Below are positions 22,706 to 33,955 of a stretch of DNA of 64,000 bases, piece by piece. The position numbers and the translations under genes are program-made. The stretch covers positions 153,333,920 to 153,397,919 of the forward strand of contig NC_080540.1 in the NCBI RefSeq assembly GCF_028640845.1, written 5' to 3'. Under the pieces are notes generated by a model. It worked only from the letters and a program-made list of their open reading frames with translations. It searched no databases and had not been told where the DNA came from. The stretch comes from Ahaetulla prasina (lineage: Eukaryota > Chordata > Lepidosauria > Squamata > Colubridae). How positions within the stretch are numbered: the stretch's first letter is position 1; the number at the start of each line of letters is the position of its first letter.

Positions 22706-22860
22706 ACTACTGTATATAAACAGGGAGCAAACCCCACACTGACTTGCACTTATGATGTTTCAGGTAATGAAACAACTGCAGGCAAACAACCAAAATCAGA
22801 GAGCACCAGGTTCAACCCTGAACTACATATATCCTCTTCTACTGTATAGGGTATGTCTCA
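22706..22860 (+). repeat. Decayed interspersed repeat with hammerhead-like remnant (copy A)
   Basis: It contains GTATATAAACAGGGAGCAAA followed by CCCCACACTGACTTGCACTT, then TATGATG, a short potential stem and TGAAAC at 22768-22773. The same framework appears at 31978-32120. The layout recalls the terminal hammerhead-ribozyme region of Penelope-like elements, but that assignment is inference. Confidence 0.45.
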
Positions 22861-25800
22861 CAAGACAATTTAGTTCCACTCATCTCAAGACCAACTATAA
22901 TATCAAATAAGTAACCACTGCGTACTTTAAGAGTTGGTAAAGTTCTAAAATATGCCACTATCCCAAATTCATAGTAAAACTACCTTAAACTTTTCCCCAC
23001 TTTCAATTGCCACTTGAGATAGGTAGCCGGAGAGCAGATGGAAGAAATAGAGGCTGTTAATATTGTAATTAATGCTCCATCTGCTACAATTTCCTGTCTG
23101 TACTCTAATGAGTTGTGTTGCATTTGCACCTACACCAGTCTTAATTGGCTGAATACAGGAGATGGGGAGAAAAGTCATTGGAATTAATCATACCTTCTTA
23201 TACATATTTACTTGTATGTGTGAACTAGTTATATGGATATATAAATAGCTTTCTCCGAGATTTTGGCTAAGACAAAAGTCAAGGATTTTCAGGTGGAGAT
23301 TAAAAGTGGTGCTCCCTCTTTTTTCTAGGGACTAAGCAGCCTAGTCAGTCATACAAAATTTATTTCACCAATTTACTCTAAGAGGAAATAACTGCTGGAA
23401 ATTTAATCATTAAAAAAGAACAAATGACAGATATATAGGTTAATTAGCAAACATCCTTAGAACGGCAGATACTTAATGCATAAAAAAATAATGCTTTTTT
23501 GCCAGCTTAATGGATCGGCACATGCATGTGTGTATGAGGAAGAGATAAGTGTCTTTGATTACTCAATCTGCTTGATCAATTTTTAAAACATGTAAGTAAT
23601 TTGTATTTATTGTCAAGAAATGATACATTGCTATGATCTGATGTGGCTCTACCACTGAGCCACAGTCCCTCTCTGACAGAGGCCAAAATTATTCATTAAA
23701 CTATAGAGTTCAAGGACAAGAAATCTAATTTGTGGAAGATGCATTTTGGGTTTTTGCTGGCAATCTTTGTTCATATATTTTTCAATGCTTGAGAAATCTG
23801 CACATTCTTTTTCACCAATGACAATAACTGGACAAACTTCTAGGCAAGACTATCAATGGGAACCATCAAATCCAAGTTGGTGAATGCAACCATACCGTCA
23901 AAAACTCATCTCTTTTTGACATGCAATGAACTTTTTTAAAAGAGGATAGCCACAATCATGTGAGTATATCCACCCTTGGGACTTTTTTGTCCTCTAACAG
24001 GACAACTCCAGGTCTGTAATACAAAAATCTATCACATAGTTGTCATGTCATGCTTCTTTGAAAGATATTTCTTGTCTCCAACTCTGCCGAGATACCATAA
24101 CTCTTACTCCCAAATTCAGTTTATAATTTCAACGAGACCTAAATAGCTTTATTGGAATGACCAGAAAAACTGTAAAATAGTGTACAATTAATGAATTAAC
24201 TTAGCTTGTGTAATTAAACTGCTGGGTTTTAATCCTTTCACCTTGTGAGAATTGGCAAGGATACATTCTAGTTTTGGGTTCCCCCCTCCCAGTCAAAATA
24301 AGAGTAATTAAACTTAATACTAACCTTCTTCCTGAAAAAAACCAACTTTCCCTTTTAGTTTAGCTTGGTCTTGGTCTCCTGGCCAGTTAACGCTTGCATT
24401 ATGTGTGCCTGTGTGTTCAAATGTTAAATAGGATCAGGTTCCTTGCAATTGGCAGGCATTATGTGGAGTAAGTCACATTCAGAAGGAGTTGAATGAGTGC
24501 TGAGAAATGTTAGGGAACTTCTAAGATTGTCCAGTCAGAATTGTGAGACTTCTAAGTTTGAGATGAGGAAATTTAATATGTTTCATGTTTGGATATTATC
24601 ATTTTTTAAAATTCTTTTGCCTCTGGCTGTCTTCAGAGGGAGCCTCGATATGCAGATGAGTAGGCTGTATTTCTGCATTTCTGCAATATATTTTGCATCC
24701 TATTTTGCACCAGAGGCAATGTGTTTATGAGATCTAAGAGGTTTGCAAATTCATTTGTGCTTGCTTCCTTTCATTTTAAAGCAGATTGTGGCAGCTACAC
24801 AATATGCCATAAGCCATGCAGGATAATCATTCTTTCTCACATGCCCCCAAAACCTTATATCGTGTTTCTGGTTTTAGGTAAAATATTAAGATTAATTGTT
24901 ACCCATGTTTATCTTTGGATCAGACAATGTGTATGTATGTATATAATGCCTTCTGAATCCTCACACATGAACCAGTATGTTCATGTGTGAGGATATTCTT
25001 TGTGCCTGTTTCAAGTTGCTTTAAACTGTTTTTTAAAAGGTGAGAAAGGATTCGAGAATAACTTGTCCATCATTAGATCTAGAATTTCTTTATTTAAACG
25101 TTTTATGGAAATGGGAAAAGATGGCATTTGATTTCATGGGGTGATATTTGGGCATGGGAGACAATCACCTAAATCCGTTTCCCATTCCTGAGGCCCAGGT
25201 GATATCTGAAATGGGAATGGGATAGAAAAAAAATCTCAACTCAGAAGCTGATAATAGCAGCAGCACTAGACAGAATAGTACATAAACTGGAAAAAAAAAT
25301 TTATTCTGCAAAATATATCTCAAGAAGCTTGTTCTGTTAACCGACACCAAAATGGGCCAGTTTCTTGACTTCAAATATCAAAATACTATTTTAAAAAATT
25401 CAGGACAAAACAGCACATTTTCTGTAACTTTGTAACCCAGAGAATTTTATCCCTTCTCAAACAAGCTAAAGCAAGTAATAAAGATCATAACTCAATAGAA
25501 TGAATTTATGAAGGACACACTTATTCTCACAATGTAACTGGCCACATTCAAGACACTGGCTTTCTGGACTCAATCAATGAATGTATCTTTTAGACTTTGA
25601 ATCGATTGTCTCAAAATGAATCAGGAGAGCTTTGAAATGTGTTGGTATCAAAATGCATTTCTAAATTACATGTACAATACACTTTTTTTTTTGTTCCAGA
25701 AAAGAATTATTTCACCAAACCATCCTGCTCTAAAGTGGTGTCTTTCAGTTACCTTTGACCTCAGCATTCACAGTACTGAGCTAGATGGTTGAAAATTATG

Positions 25801-26262
25801 GGTATTAAGGTCCAACATAAATGGATGGCACCAGCTTTGAGATACAGCATTATTTTCCTAGGTTATAGGGAAAAAAACCACTGACACTTGATAAACATGT
25901 TTTCATGAGATTTTGTACATATTCCCCAATATAGGTATTTTTTGTATATGAGTCTGCTAATATATACATATTCACACACAATTTTGACTTCAGGCAATGC
26001 ATTTGTCTTTTTGTATCCTTCCATAATGCATCTTTTCCTCTCTTTTTTTCTATTTCTCTCCCATCGCTAATAAATCCCTTAATTCAATATGAAACTATTT
26101 AAAAGAAATGTAATCTAGACTCGTTGCTTTGGTTAATCAATTATCAGTTTGTCAAGGCTCTCTACTATCTCTAAGAGAGACAGCAATAAGAGATTTGTAT
26201 GAATGCCCAGAAAGGAGAAGTAGAGTGATTATAATGTTGGACAAAGTTTAACTCTTCATTCC
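22861..26262. other. Intron sequence; contains one perfect 16-bp hairpin
   Basis: Largely unique-looking AT-rich DNA with only spurious short frames. The hairpin at 24957-24994 is listed separately. No exon or RNA gene is recognised. Confidence 0.4.
24957..24994. repeat. Perfect inverted repeat, 16-bp arms and 6-bp loop
   Basis: ATCCTCACACATGAAC (24957-24972) is followed by CAGTAT and by its exact reverse complement GTTCATGTGTGAGGAT (24979-24994). It is not part of any repeat recognised here. Confidence 0.9.
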
Positions 26263-26265
26263 ACC

Positions 26266-26392
<127 letters not shown>

Positions 26393-26486
26393 GGGGACTT
26401 TGTCCCACTTTTAGCCTACATCATTTAGTTTTTCCTCAGTGGAAATCAGAAGCCATGGAAATTCCCTGTTCCATTCAGCAAAGATT

Positions 26487-26912
26487 TATTTTATTTTATT
26501 TATTTATTTATTTATTGGATTTTTATACCGCCCTTCTCCCGAAGGACTCAGGGCGGTTAACAGCCATTAAAAAACACATATAATACAAGTTAAAAATCAT
26601 TTTAAAAACTAATTCAGTTTAAGGCCTAAAAGGTTAAAATAAATAAAACCCCATTAAAAATTATATTTAGGCTAGCCCTGCGCGATGGAATAAAAGAGTC
26701 TTCAGCTCGCGGCGGAAGGTCCGGAAGTCGGGGAGTTGACGAAGCCCCAGAGGCAGCTAGTTCCAGAGGGCAGGAGCCCCCACAGAGAAGGCCCTCCCCC
26801 TGGGGGTCGCCAGCCAACATTGCTTAACCGACGGCACCCTGAGGAGGCCCTCCCTGTGGGAGCGCACAGATCGGTGGGAGGCTATCAGTGGCAGTAGGCG
26901 GTCCCGTAAGAT
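26487..26912 (-). mobile_element. L2 LINE 3' end fragment
   Basis: The + strand begins with TTTATTTATT repeats, then GGATTTTTATACCGCCCTTC, CCGAAGGACTCAGGGCGG, and reverse-complement coding sequence such as GCCCCCACAGAGAAGGCCCT and CACCCTGAGGAGGCCCTCCC. These match the end of the L2 ORF2 at 20290-20470 (RREGLLRVPS, GRAFSVGAPTLW type). Confidence 0.88.
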
Positions 26913-27754
26913 CATTCACAGTCTGCAAGCTGGCAAATCAATTGATTGACAGGTTACCTGGAGCCAAGCATTAAGGGTACAAAATCTATGATAAAATGTG
27001 TAAAAGTTCCGAGAACCCATCGGGGCCCAGAGGCCCACCCAGGAGCAGAACTGGATGAGAGTGGAATTGAACTCTCAGGGTCTTTCTTAGGATGTTTAAA
27101 TGCCTAGAAGTGATTGTCTTAAGTACCATACACACACACACCTGGGTTGAAACATACAATTTGGATTGTGTCATGGTTACAAACGTATTTATTTGATAAC
27201 CAGAGGCATCCTGCAGATAGTAAATGTACCTGTTCAGGATTCTTACTGTTAATGTAAAATATATTGAGATAATTACACCATCTGAAGGCAAAGCATGTTT
27301 TGCTTTCAGCAGCTTTTCTTTTAAATCAAATGTTTGTCAGGCTGAGCATCTCCACTGATCACAGTTGTGTTAAGAACAGCAGGGAAGACGGATAATACAT
27401 CAGAAGTGGAGTCTGAGCCGTTGAGGTACAACTCTACAGGTGGCATTATGCACCAAAGGAACTCTGTGTGTGGATCTTTGAAGGAAAGTTATTTCAAATA
27501 GGAATGCCTACTTCAGTGTAAGAGTGGAAAACTGAAAAGTCAAGCACAGAGCTTTAATTTAAAAAAAACCTCTATAATAAATAACCCATTAACAATACAG
27601 ACACAGAAGTGTGTTCCTTTCAGTAGGAAAGCAGATTTTAATGCTTTTTCTGAATTGAGGTGGGTCTAATTTAGCTTTCCCAGATCCAAGGAGCAACCCC
27701 CGATGAGCAAAGTTGAGCACAAGCTTAATAAGGTTCAGGGAAGGCTGGCCAATA
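26913..27754. other. Intron sequence without recognised features
   Basis: No exon, RNA gene or mobile element recognised; one short CA run near 27130. Confidence 0.4.
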
Positions 27755-28012
27755 TAGAATAGAATAGAATAGATTTTTTTTTATTGGCCAAGTGTGATGG
27801 ACACACAAGGAATTTGTCTTGGTGCATACGCTCTCAGTGTACATAAAAGAAAAGATACGTTCATCAAGAATCATAAGGTTCAACACTTAATGATAGCCAT
27901 AGGGTAAAAATAAACAATCAAGAAACAATCAATATCAATATAAATCATAAGGATACAAGCAACAAAGTTACAGTCATACAGTCATAAGTGGAAGGAGATG
28001 GGTGATGGGAAC
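27755..28012 (-). mobile_element. Rex1-like LINE 3' end with AGAAT repeats
   Basis: The + strand reads AGAATAGAATAGA, TTTTTATTGGCCAAGTGTGA, GGACACACAAGGAATTTGTC and then the longer 3' untranslated part through CAGTCATAAGTGGAAGGAGA and TGGGTGATGGGAAC. This is the reverse complement of 5800-6010, which links the tail fragments to the coding copy at 5440. Confidence 0.82.
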
Positions 28013-28493
28013 AATGGCTTGCTCCCTGAAGAAGTCTAAATGTATTCCCTCCTTTTGTGATTCCTCAAGCCAGCAGTGTGTTGGCTTTAAGAATTGCCTG
28101 CTACTCTTCTTTGCAAACGGTGCCCATCATCCAGTAATGTGCTCGTACATGCAACACAGGACCCAATCTCTCTGCCCAATTCTTTTCCTCTGCTGCATAT
28201 ATCAATCCTCTTAAAACTTTATTCTTCTGTATTAAATGCATTTCCTTTAGTGTCGTCGTTTTTATTTCTCAATCCTCATGTTCTTCTCCCTCCTGCTCTC
28301 TTTCTCTCTTGTGTCCCATTTATTTTATTTTATTTTTTTAAAAAACAGGCATTTTAATACCAGTGAATTACCAGTGCTGTAATGAAATGGGAGTTATTAC
28401 AATCCCCATCTGCTAAGTTGATTTAAAAGAGGTGGCCTTTCATTACAAGTGGTGTTTAAATCTATTTGCCATGAGATTTTAAGTCCATATTAT
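28013..28493. other. Intron sequence without recognised features
   Basis: No feature recognised beyond pyrimidine-rich stretches. Confidence 0.4.
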
Positions 28494-28499
28494 TATTAA

Positions 28500-28580
<81 letters not shown>
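28494..28580. repeat. (AAT)n-(AAC)n microsatellite at a CR1 tail
   Basis: About 45 bp of ATA trimers switch to about 40 bp of ACA trimers and abut the CR1 3' end. The AAC part probably grew from the AACAAC that precedes AGAGTTGG in every CR1 copy here. Confidence 0.95.
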
Positions 28581-28581
<1 letters not shown>

Positions 28582-28665
28582 GAGTTGGAAGGGACCTTGG
28601 AGGCCTTCTAGTCCAACCCCCTGCCCAGGCAGGAAATGCTACACCATCTCTAATCTAAACCCTAA
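28581..28665 (-). mobile_element. CR1 LINE 3' end fragment
   Basis: AGAGTTGGAAGGGACCTTGG and the CCCTGCCCAGGCAGG block match the fragments at 130 and 10146. Only the terminal 85 bp is present. Confidence 0.88.
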
Positions 28666-29738
28666 ACCATATTATGGTTTATTCAACGAATTCAAGGAAA
28701 ATCAACAGCAGAGGAAATCCATATTCAAGTGGGAGTGGTGGAAACCAATCCTGAGACCAACATTAGATTAAGCAAATTATTTGGAGCAGAAGCAGAGAAG
28801 CAGAATTGCAATCAATGTACAGTGCAAATACCTCCGTTAATATGATTGTATAATGCTACATTTGCTGTATTAACTTTTCTAAATATGAAGCGCTAAGAAG
28901 AGTAGTATTGTAAGTCATATTAAGTTTCTCTGAGTTTCACATGTGACATTCAATGTCTCCTTTAAATATGCACTAATACTGACTCGTTCAGAGGAGCAAG
29001 AAAGGAAGACTGAAAAGCTTAGGCATGATGATAGGATTAAAAACGAATTGTTGAAATACTTTGCATGAATTATAAAGTGCTCAAATTCCAGGTATCCACT
29101 GATACTTTTGGGTGTTCCTAAAGCAATCTGACACACAGCCAAAGACTGCAGTAGAAATGTGAAGAACACTGCCACTGGAAATTTGTTAGGATGAAAAACT
29201 TGGCTAATCAAGCCAAGTCTTTATTACCATTGGCCAGTTACCATTTCTTCATACAGGCTGGATTTAACTTGGGATTTCTGACATAGCAACTATATTTCCT
29301 GGCGATGTACCACTTTGGTTTTTATTGGCTGCTGAGTGAGTGTATCCAGACTGGCTTTTTCCCAATTGGTTCATTTCAGTATTCTATAGAATAGAACGAG
29401 TGCCTGTGAAGATTCTCAATCTTCCTTGTCACAGTTGTTCCAAAGGTGCTGTTCAAAAGGCAAGAGAGTCCAGTTTCACCAAGTCCAAACAACACCTTTG
29501 GGGCAACAGAATGAATAGCCTGCCCAGCCCAATTTGTAGACCTCTCGAAGCCTTCCACATCACATTGGACAGCACTTTATAATAATACAATTTTCTTTTT
29601 CTTTTTCCCTCTCCCCTTTTTTTAATCATCTGTGCAACCAAATGGATGTCCTAAGCCTCTGAATAGTGTTATATACCTATAATTCTTTCCATTCCCTAAA
29701 ATAAAAGAGGCCTAACATTTCAGCCCCATCTATTCCAA
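28666..29738. other. Intron sequence without recognised features
   Basis: No exon, RNA gene or mobile element recognised. Confidence 0.4.
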
Positions 29739-29882
29739 TAGAATAGAATAGAACAGAACAGAACAGAACAGAACAGAACAGAATAGAATAGAATAGAATT
29801 TTTTATTGGCCAAGTGTGATTGGACACACAAGGAATTTGTCTTGGTGCATACGCTCTCAGTGTACATAAAAGAAAAGATACA
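29739..29882 (-). mobile_element. Rex1-like LINE 3' tail with (GAACA)n/(GAATA)n
   Basis: A tract of AGAAC and AGAAT pentamers is followed on the + strand by TTTTTATTGGCCAAGTGTGA, TGGACACACAAGGAATTTGT and AAAAGAAAAGATACA. It is the same family as the tails at 16258, 27755 and 54262, here with a mutated pentamer that has spread to several units. Confidence 0.85.
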
Positions 29883-30349
29883 ATGATGCTGTAATCTCAC
29901 TGTCACGTTGTCACTCCTCCCTCTGAGGCTGAAACTTGCACACAGCCATATATAGGCCCTTAATTAATGGAAGTGGCTCATTTTTATGCTGTAAAATAAG
30001 TGATGCTTTTGCCAAGTAGTGGCATTGCTTATTTTGGCCTGATGAGCATCTTTCTGGTTTTATTTTTCAATGCAAACACAGCATCACCACTGTGGGCTGG
30101 CAGATAGTTTTCAATTCATCTGCCACGGGCAAGTCATCCATGACAACATTTGACAAAGAAGTTCTTGTCCCTCGTGTGGTTCTTTTTTTTCATAACCTGT
30201 TCTAGAGATCTTTGAAAAAGATCAGGTTCCATAAACAAACTGCTCAAGAGGAGAGTAGCTTACTTTCATGTCCATATTAACCTGGATTACCTGGTTCTAT
30301 CTCTACCATTTTATGGTCCAAACATGAGTATTTGATAAAATGCTGCAAA
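29883..30349. other. Intron sequence without recognised features
   Basis: No feature recognised. Confidence 0.4.
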
Positions 30350-30613
30350 GGGCCTCTGGTGGCTCAGACTGCTAAGACAGTCTGTTATTAGCAGCATCTG
30401 CTTGCAGTTACTGCAGGGTCAAGTCCCACCAGGCCCAAGGTTGACTCAGCCTTCCATCCTTTATAAGGTAGGTAAAATGAGGACCCAGATTGTTGGGGGC
30501 AATAAGTTGACTTTGTATATAATATACAAATGGATGAAGACTATTGCTTGACATAGTGTAAACCACCCTGAGTCTTCAGAGAAGGGCGGGATATAAATGC
30601 AAATTAAAAAAAA
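30350..30613 (+). mobile_element. tRNA-derived SINE, full length
   Basis: It begins GGGCCTCTGGTGGCTCAGAC with an A-box-like TGGTGGCTCAG and has the B-box-like GGGTCAAGTCC. The body is GGTAGGTAAAATGAGGACCC and TAATATACAAATGGATGAAG, and the tail is ACCACCCTGAGTCTTCAGAG plus AAGGGCGGGATATAAAT and poly-A. It would be transcribed by RNA polymerase III from the internal promoter. The tail resembles the L2 tail, which suggests the L2 machinery moves it. Confidence 0.92.
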
Positions 30614-31977
30614 TGCCAACAGAGGCATTTTCCAAAGAATTAAGGTGTTAGGAGCATTCAATAAAAGTGGAAAGGGCTATGGTTAATGAAGTCTGCAACC
30701 CCTTTTCACCATTTAGTGAAAAATATCATTAATTCCTCTCAAGGGCACCATTAATCATCACAATGCATCCATGTCAGAACACTGTACATTATTTCATTGT
30801 CTTTGATATGTGTACTTCTTTTGTCCAGTTTATTTTAAGGTGGTGGGGGTGGTGGTTGGCTTTAGGTTCACTGTAGAAAAAGTAAAAAAAGACTAATTGT
30901 TTAAATACTGAGAGAGAAGAAAAAATAAAGCAAGTTGAAGATATTATCATGACAGCCATCTTGTTCTTTCTATTTAAGTCAGCTTTCTTTATTATAATGT
31001 ACTTCTGCAGCTGAAGAATCAGCAGGGAGAGGCATTATGCTTTCCAAGCAGCTAAAATGCATCTCTCAAGATTGTCTGATCCGTGATGAATCTGCTGCTT
31101 TATGTCATAGTAAAAATATGGCCATGCAAAAACAGCTGGTTTGATTTTGAGGTTGACCAGATCTTTTGAATAGTGGATTTTGCAATAGTGGACAGATTCT
31201 TCAGATCCATTTCTGCATCCCTCCTATTCCCCACAATTGTTTTATTAGTGAATATTATTCGTTAGGGTTTATTATATAAAAAACACAGTGATGTCCATGA
31301 CTAATAAGATGTGTGTACCTGTGTGACTTTGTACATTAAAATTAAGGAAAAAACATCCTTGCTCCTTTCATGGTGCCACTAAAGAACCTTAACAATGTAG
31401 ATTCTGCTACATGGCTGTTTCTTTTTATTTGCACATTTATCTGTACTTATCCAACACCTTGAGGAAACAGACTTCCCTGTTGCAGTTCAAGGCCAGCAGG
31501 AGATAACCACCTTCCTAATTTTATTTATTTCTTTTACAAACATTGCAGATAGCCTTTAGCACTGAATTCTTGAAAGCAAGTGAGAGCTATTTTTCACTCT
31601 TGCTGAAATATTAAGCTCACACCTTCCCTTTCTTGTTGCAGGGGAAATGGCCACTCAAATAGATTTTTGAGAGGTTGTAGTACACAAAAGTATAGGGGAT
31701 GAGTAACTCACACACACGTTTTCTTGCCATGTAATCTTGGGAGGTTTAGCTCTAGACTCAGTAGCTACATACAGACACAGTAGAAGGACTTGACATCTTC
31801 ACCATTTAGAAGCCTGATTGTGAGATGGCGGCTATAAAAATGTGAAAAATAAAATGAATAGTTGGAATTCAGAGGAGTTTCCGAATGCTTTTAATGTCTC
31901 AATCTCTTACTAGCATATAAACTAACTTTGTGTCGTTTTTGAGTCTGGTGATGTAAAATAGAAGCCCCATCAACACT
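30614..31977. other. Intron sequence without recognised features
   Basis: No exon, RNA gene or mobile element recognised. Confidence 0.4.
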
Positions 31978-32120
31978 GACAGGCAAGTTACCATATATAA
32001 ACAGAGAGCAAACCCCACTCCCTTCTAGTACTGAAGATATTACCTAGTCAGGTAACAGAATGTCTGCTAGCAAGTAACTAAGCTCAGAGAACACTCCACA
32101 GTTATCTCTTTCTTGTACTT
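31978..32120 (+). repeat. Decayed interspersed repeat with hammerhead-like remnant (copy B)
   Basis: It shares ATATAAACAGAGAGCAAACC with copy A at 22706. It then has CTGAAGA (32031-32037), which fits the hammerhead box CUGANGA, a potential stem TTACC/GGTAA, and GTC at 32062-32064. The GAAAC element is degraded to CAGAATG. The function is certainly weakened or lost. Confidence 0.45.
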
Positions 32121-33258
32121 TCTGAAAGGGAACAATCAGAGTAAATCTCAAATGATTTCAAACAACCTTACATAGGATAGTGGTTAAGGTGTGTGAAACT
32201 AGGCTGAAGTTGACGTAACCTAAATATGAGGCAGGCATGTAAGCAGTGAGGAGACAAACAGCCAGGAATCTTGTCTAAAAGATCCCTTGCAGGTCATAGA
32301 TAAGAAGAAAAGAAGTTAAGAAACAAAAGAAAAATCTCCTGAACCAGACAAAGGAAGCTGGGTTTGAGCACATAGAAAACCCTCAATCCCAGCTAATGAG
32401 AAAGAGATTGGGTTAATGGAGATCTGAAACTCATTTACTCCTTGAGTCTTAGGGATAGGCATATTATTTGTGTGATACTTACGAAGCTGTTCTATCCAAG
32501 GACCGACCAACCTACTGACTGACTGACCTGCCTATCTACCTACCTATCTTCCTGCTTTGAACTCCAGAAAGAACAAAAATTAACATTACTCCTATTTTAT
32601 TTAATAGATAATCCATGAGATTCTTCAGTAGAGCCCCATTCCTGTGTCCATTTTGAGGATATTATTATGCTGGGCTAATTCCTGGAGCTAACAGTGAGGA
32701 ACTTGATTTACAAAATAAGCAATGGTTTTAAAAAATCTAAAAATATTTTGTTAGAGAAATATAAAGCAGAGGTTGTGTGAGAAATGCTAACAGCGAGAAT
32801 AAATGGATTATAATTCCTGGCAAGAAGATTGGTATTTTTCTGCTACACCATTCACACTTTTAGCAGCATACATTTTTTTAAAAACGGTTTGTCTGAAATG
32901 CAGTGGTTATCATGAGAATTTAATTTGCATAGCCTAGATTTAAAACCATTACTGCAGAAGAGGAGAGAAAAAATATTTCCAACAATATCTAGGAACATAG
33001 GATAGAACAGCTTCTGCACTGGTTTTTTTTTTTTTTTGTTATTAGAACAGCAACGTTATCTTCCAGAGCAAAAACTTACCAGTGTTATAAAACTGCAAGG
33101 TGGGAAAGCAAGCCTTAATTAGGATATTTGCAAGGCAGGGGTGCAAATATAGGTTTGTGTACAAATAGGCTTTTTTTTTTAATAGGAGATCGCAAGTGTG
33201 TGGAAGGAAGGAAGGACAGTCAGATACAGTACGTGTGTGTACAAGAAGAATAGATACA
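32121..33258. other. Intron sequence without recognised features
   Basis: No exon or mobile element recognised; short poly-T runs near 33020 and 33170. Confidence 0.4.
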
Positions 33259-33265
33259 TACATAC

Positions 33266-33319
<54 letters not shown>
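33259..33319. repeat. (TA)n(TG)n microsatellite
   Basis: A short ATATAT run continues into about 40 bp of TG dinucleotides that directly adjoin the inverted-repeat block. Confidence 0.95.
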
Positions 33320-33320
<1 letters not shown>

Positions 33321-33321
<1 letters not shown>

Positions 33322-33915
33322 GTCTTTGGTTATTCGGGTTTTCTCCCGCGTAAAATTGGAAGTGTCTTGGCGATGTTTCGACGAAGTCTCATTCGTCATC
33401 TTCAGGCTTCAGCTTCGTGCTTCTGGGAGCAATGTGTGATTGCAGCTGTTTCTTCCTTTTTAACTGCTAGTGGGGGTTTGAACTGATTGGGTGGGAGAAT
33501 GAGACTTCGTCGAAACGTCGCCAAGACACTTCCAATTTTACGCGGGAGAAAACCCGAATAACCAAAGACCTACATACAAACACCCGCGAAAACCTCAGAA
33601 AACAAATATATATATATTTGGTTATTCGGGTTTTCTCCCGCGTAAAATTGGAAGTATCTTGGTGACGTTTCGACGAAGTCTCATTCGTCATCTTCAGGCT
33701 TCAGCTTCGTGCTTCTGGGAGCAATGTGTGATTGCAGCTGTTTCTTCCTTTTTAAATGCTAGTGGGGGTTTGAACAGATTGGGTGGGAGCTTGGCTGTGC
33801 TCTAATTGGATGGGGGTTTTTTTGTGCTCTGATTGGCTGGGGATTGATTGGCCAGAAGCACGAAGCTGAAGCCTGAAGATGACGAATGAGACTTCGTCGA
33901 AACGTCGCCAAGACA
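33321..33915. mobile_element. Penelope-like element termini (inverted and direct repeats)
   Basis: Arm A (33321-33394) and arm B (33497-33570) are reverse complements over 74 bp with one mismatch. About 172 bp from arm A onward (33325-33496) is repeated directly at 33617-33789. A further inverted part lies at 33853-33915. Key text includes GGTTATTCGGGTTTTCTCCC and GACGAATGAGACTTCGTCG followed by AAACGTCGCC. Mixed inverted and direct terminal repeats, with a small hairpin and GAAAC, are typical of Penelope-like retroelement ends (family knowledge). No RT or GIY-YIG coding sequence is present. A foldback DNA element is the alternative. Confidence 0.5.
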
Positions 33916-33955
33916 GATCCCCTAACAACACTTGTGACCCAGAGTAAAAATACCA

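Noticed and set aside
30350..30430. tRNA gene suggested by A- and B-box-like motifs
   Set aside because: The region belongs to a SINE with a LINE-like tail that recurs at 7143, 40236 and 63305; there is no cloverleaf with a proper anticodon arm.
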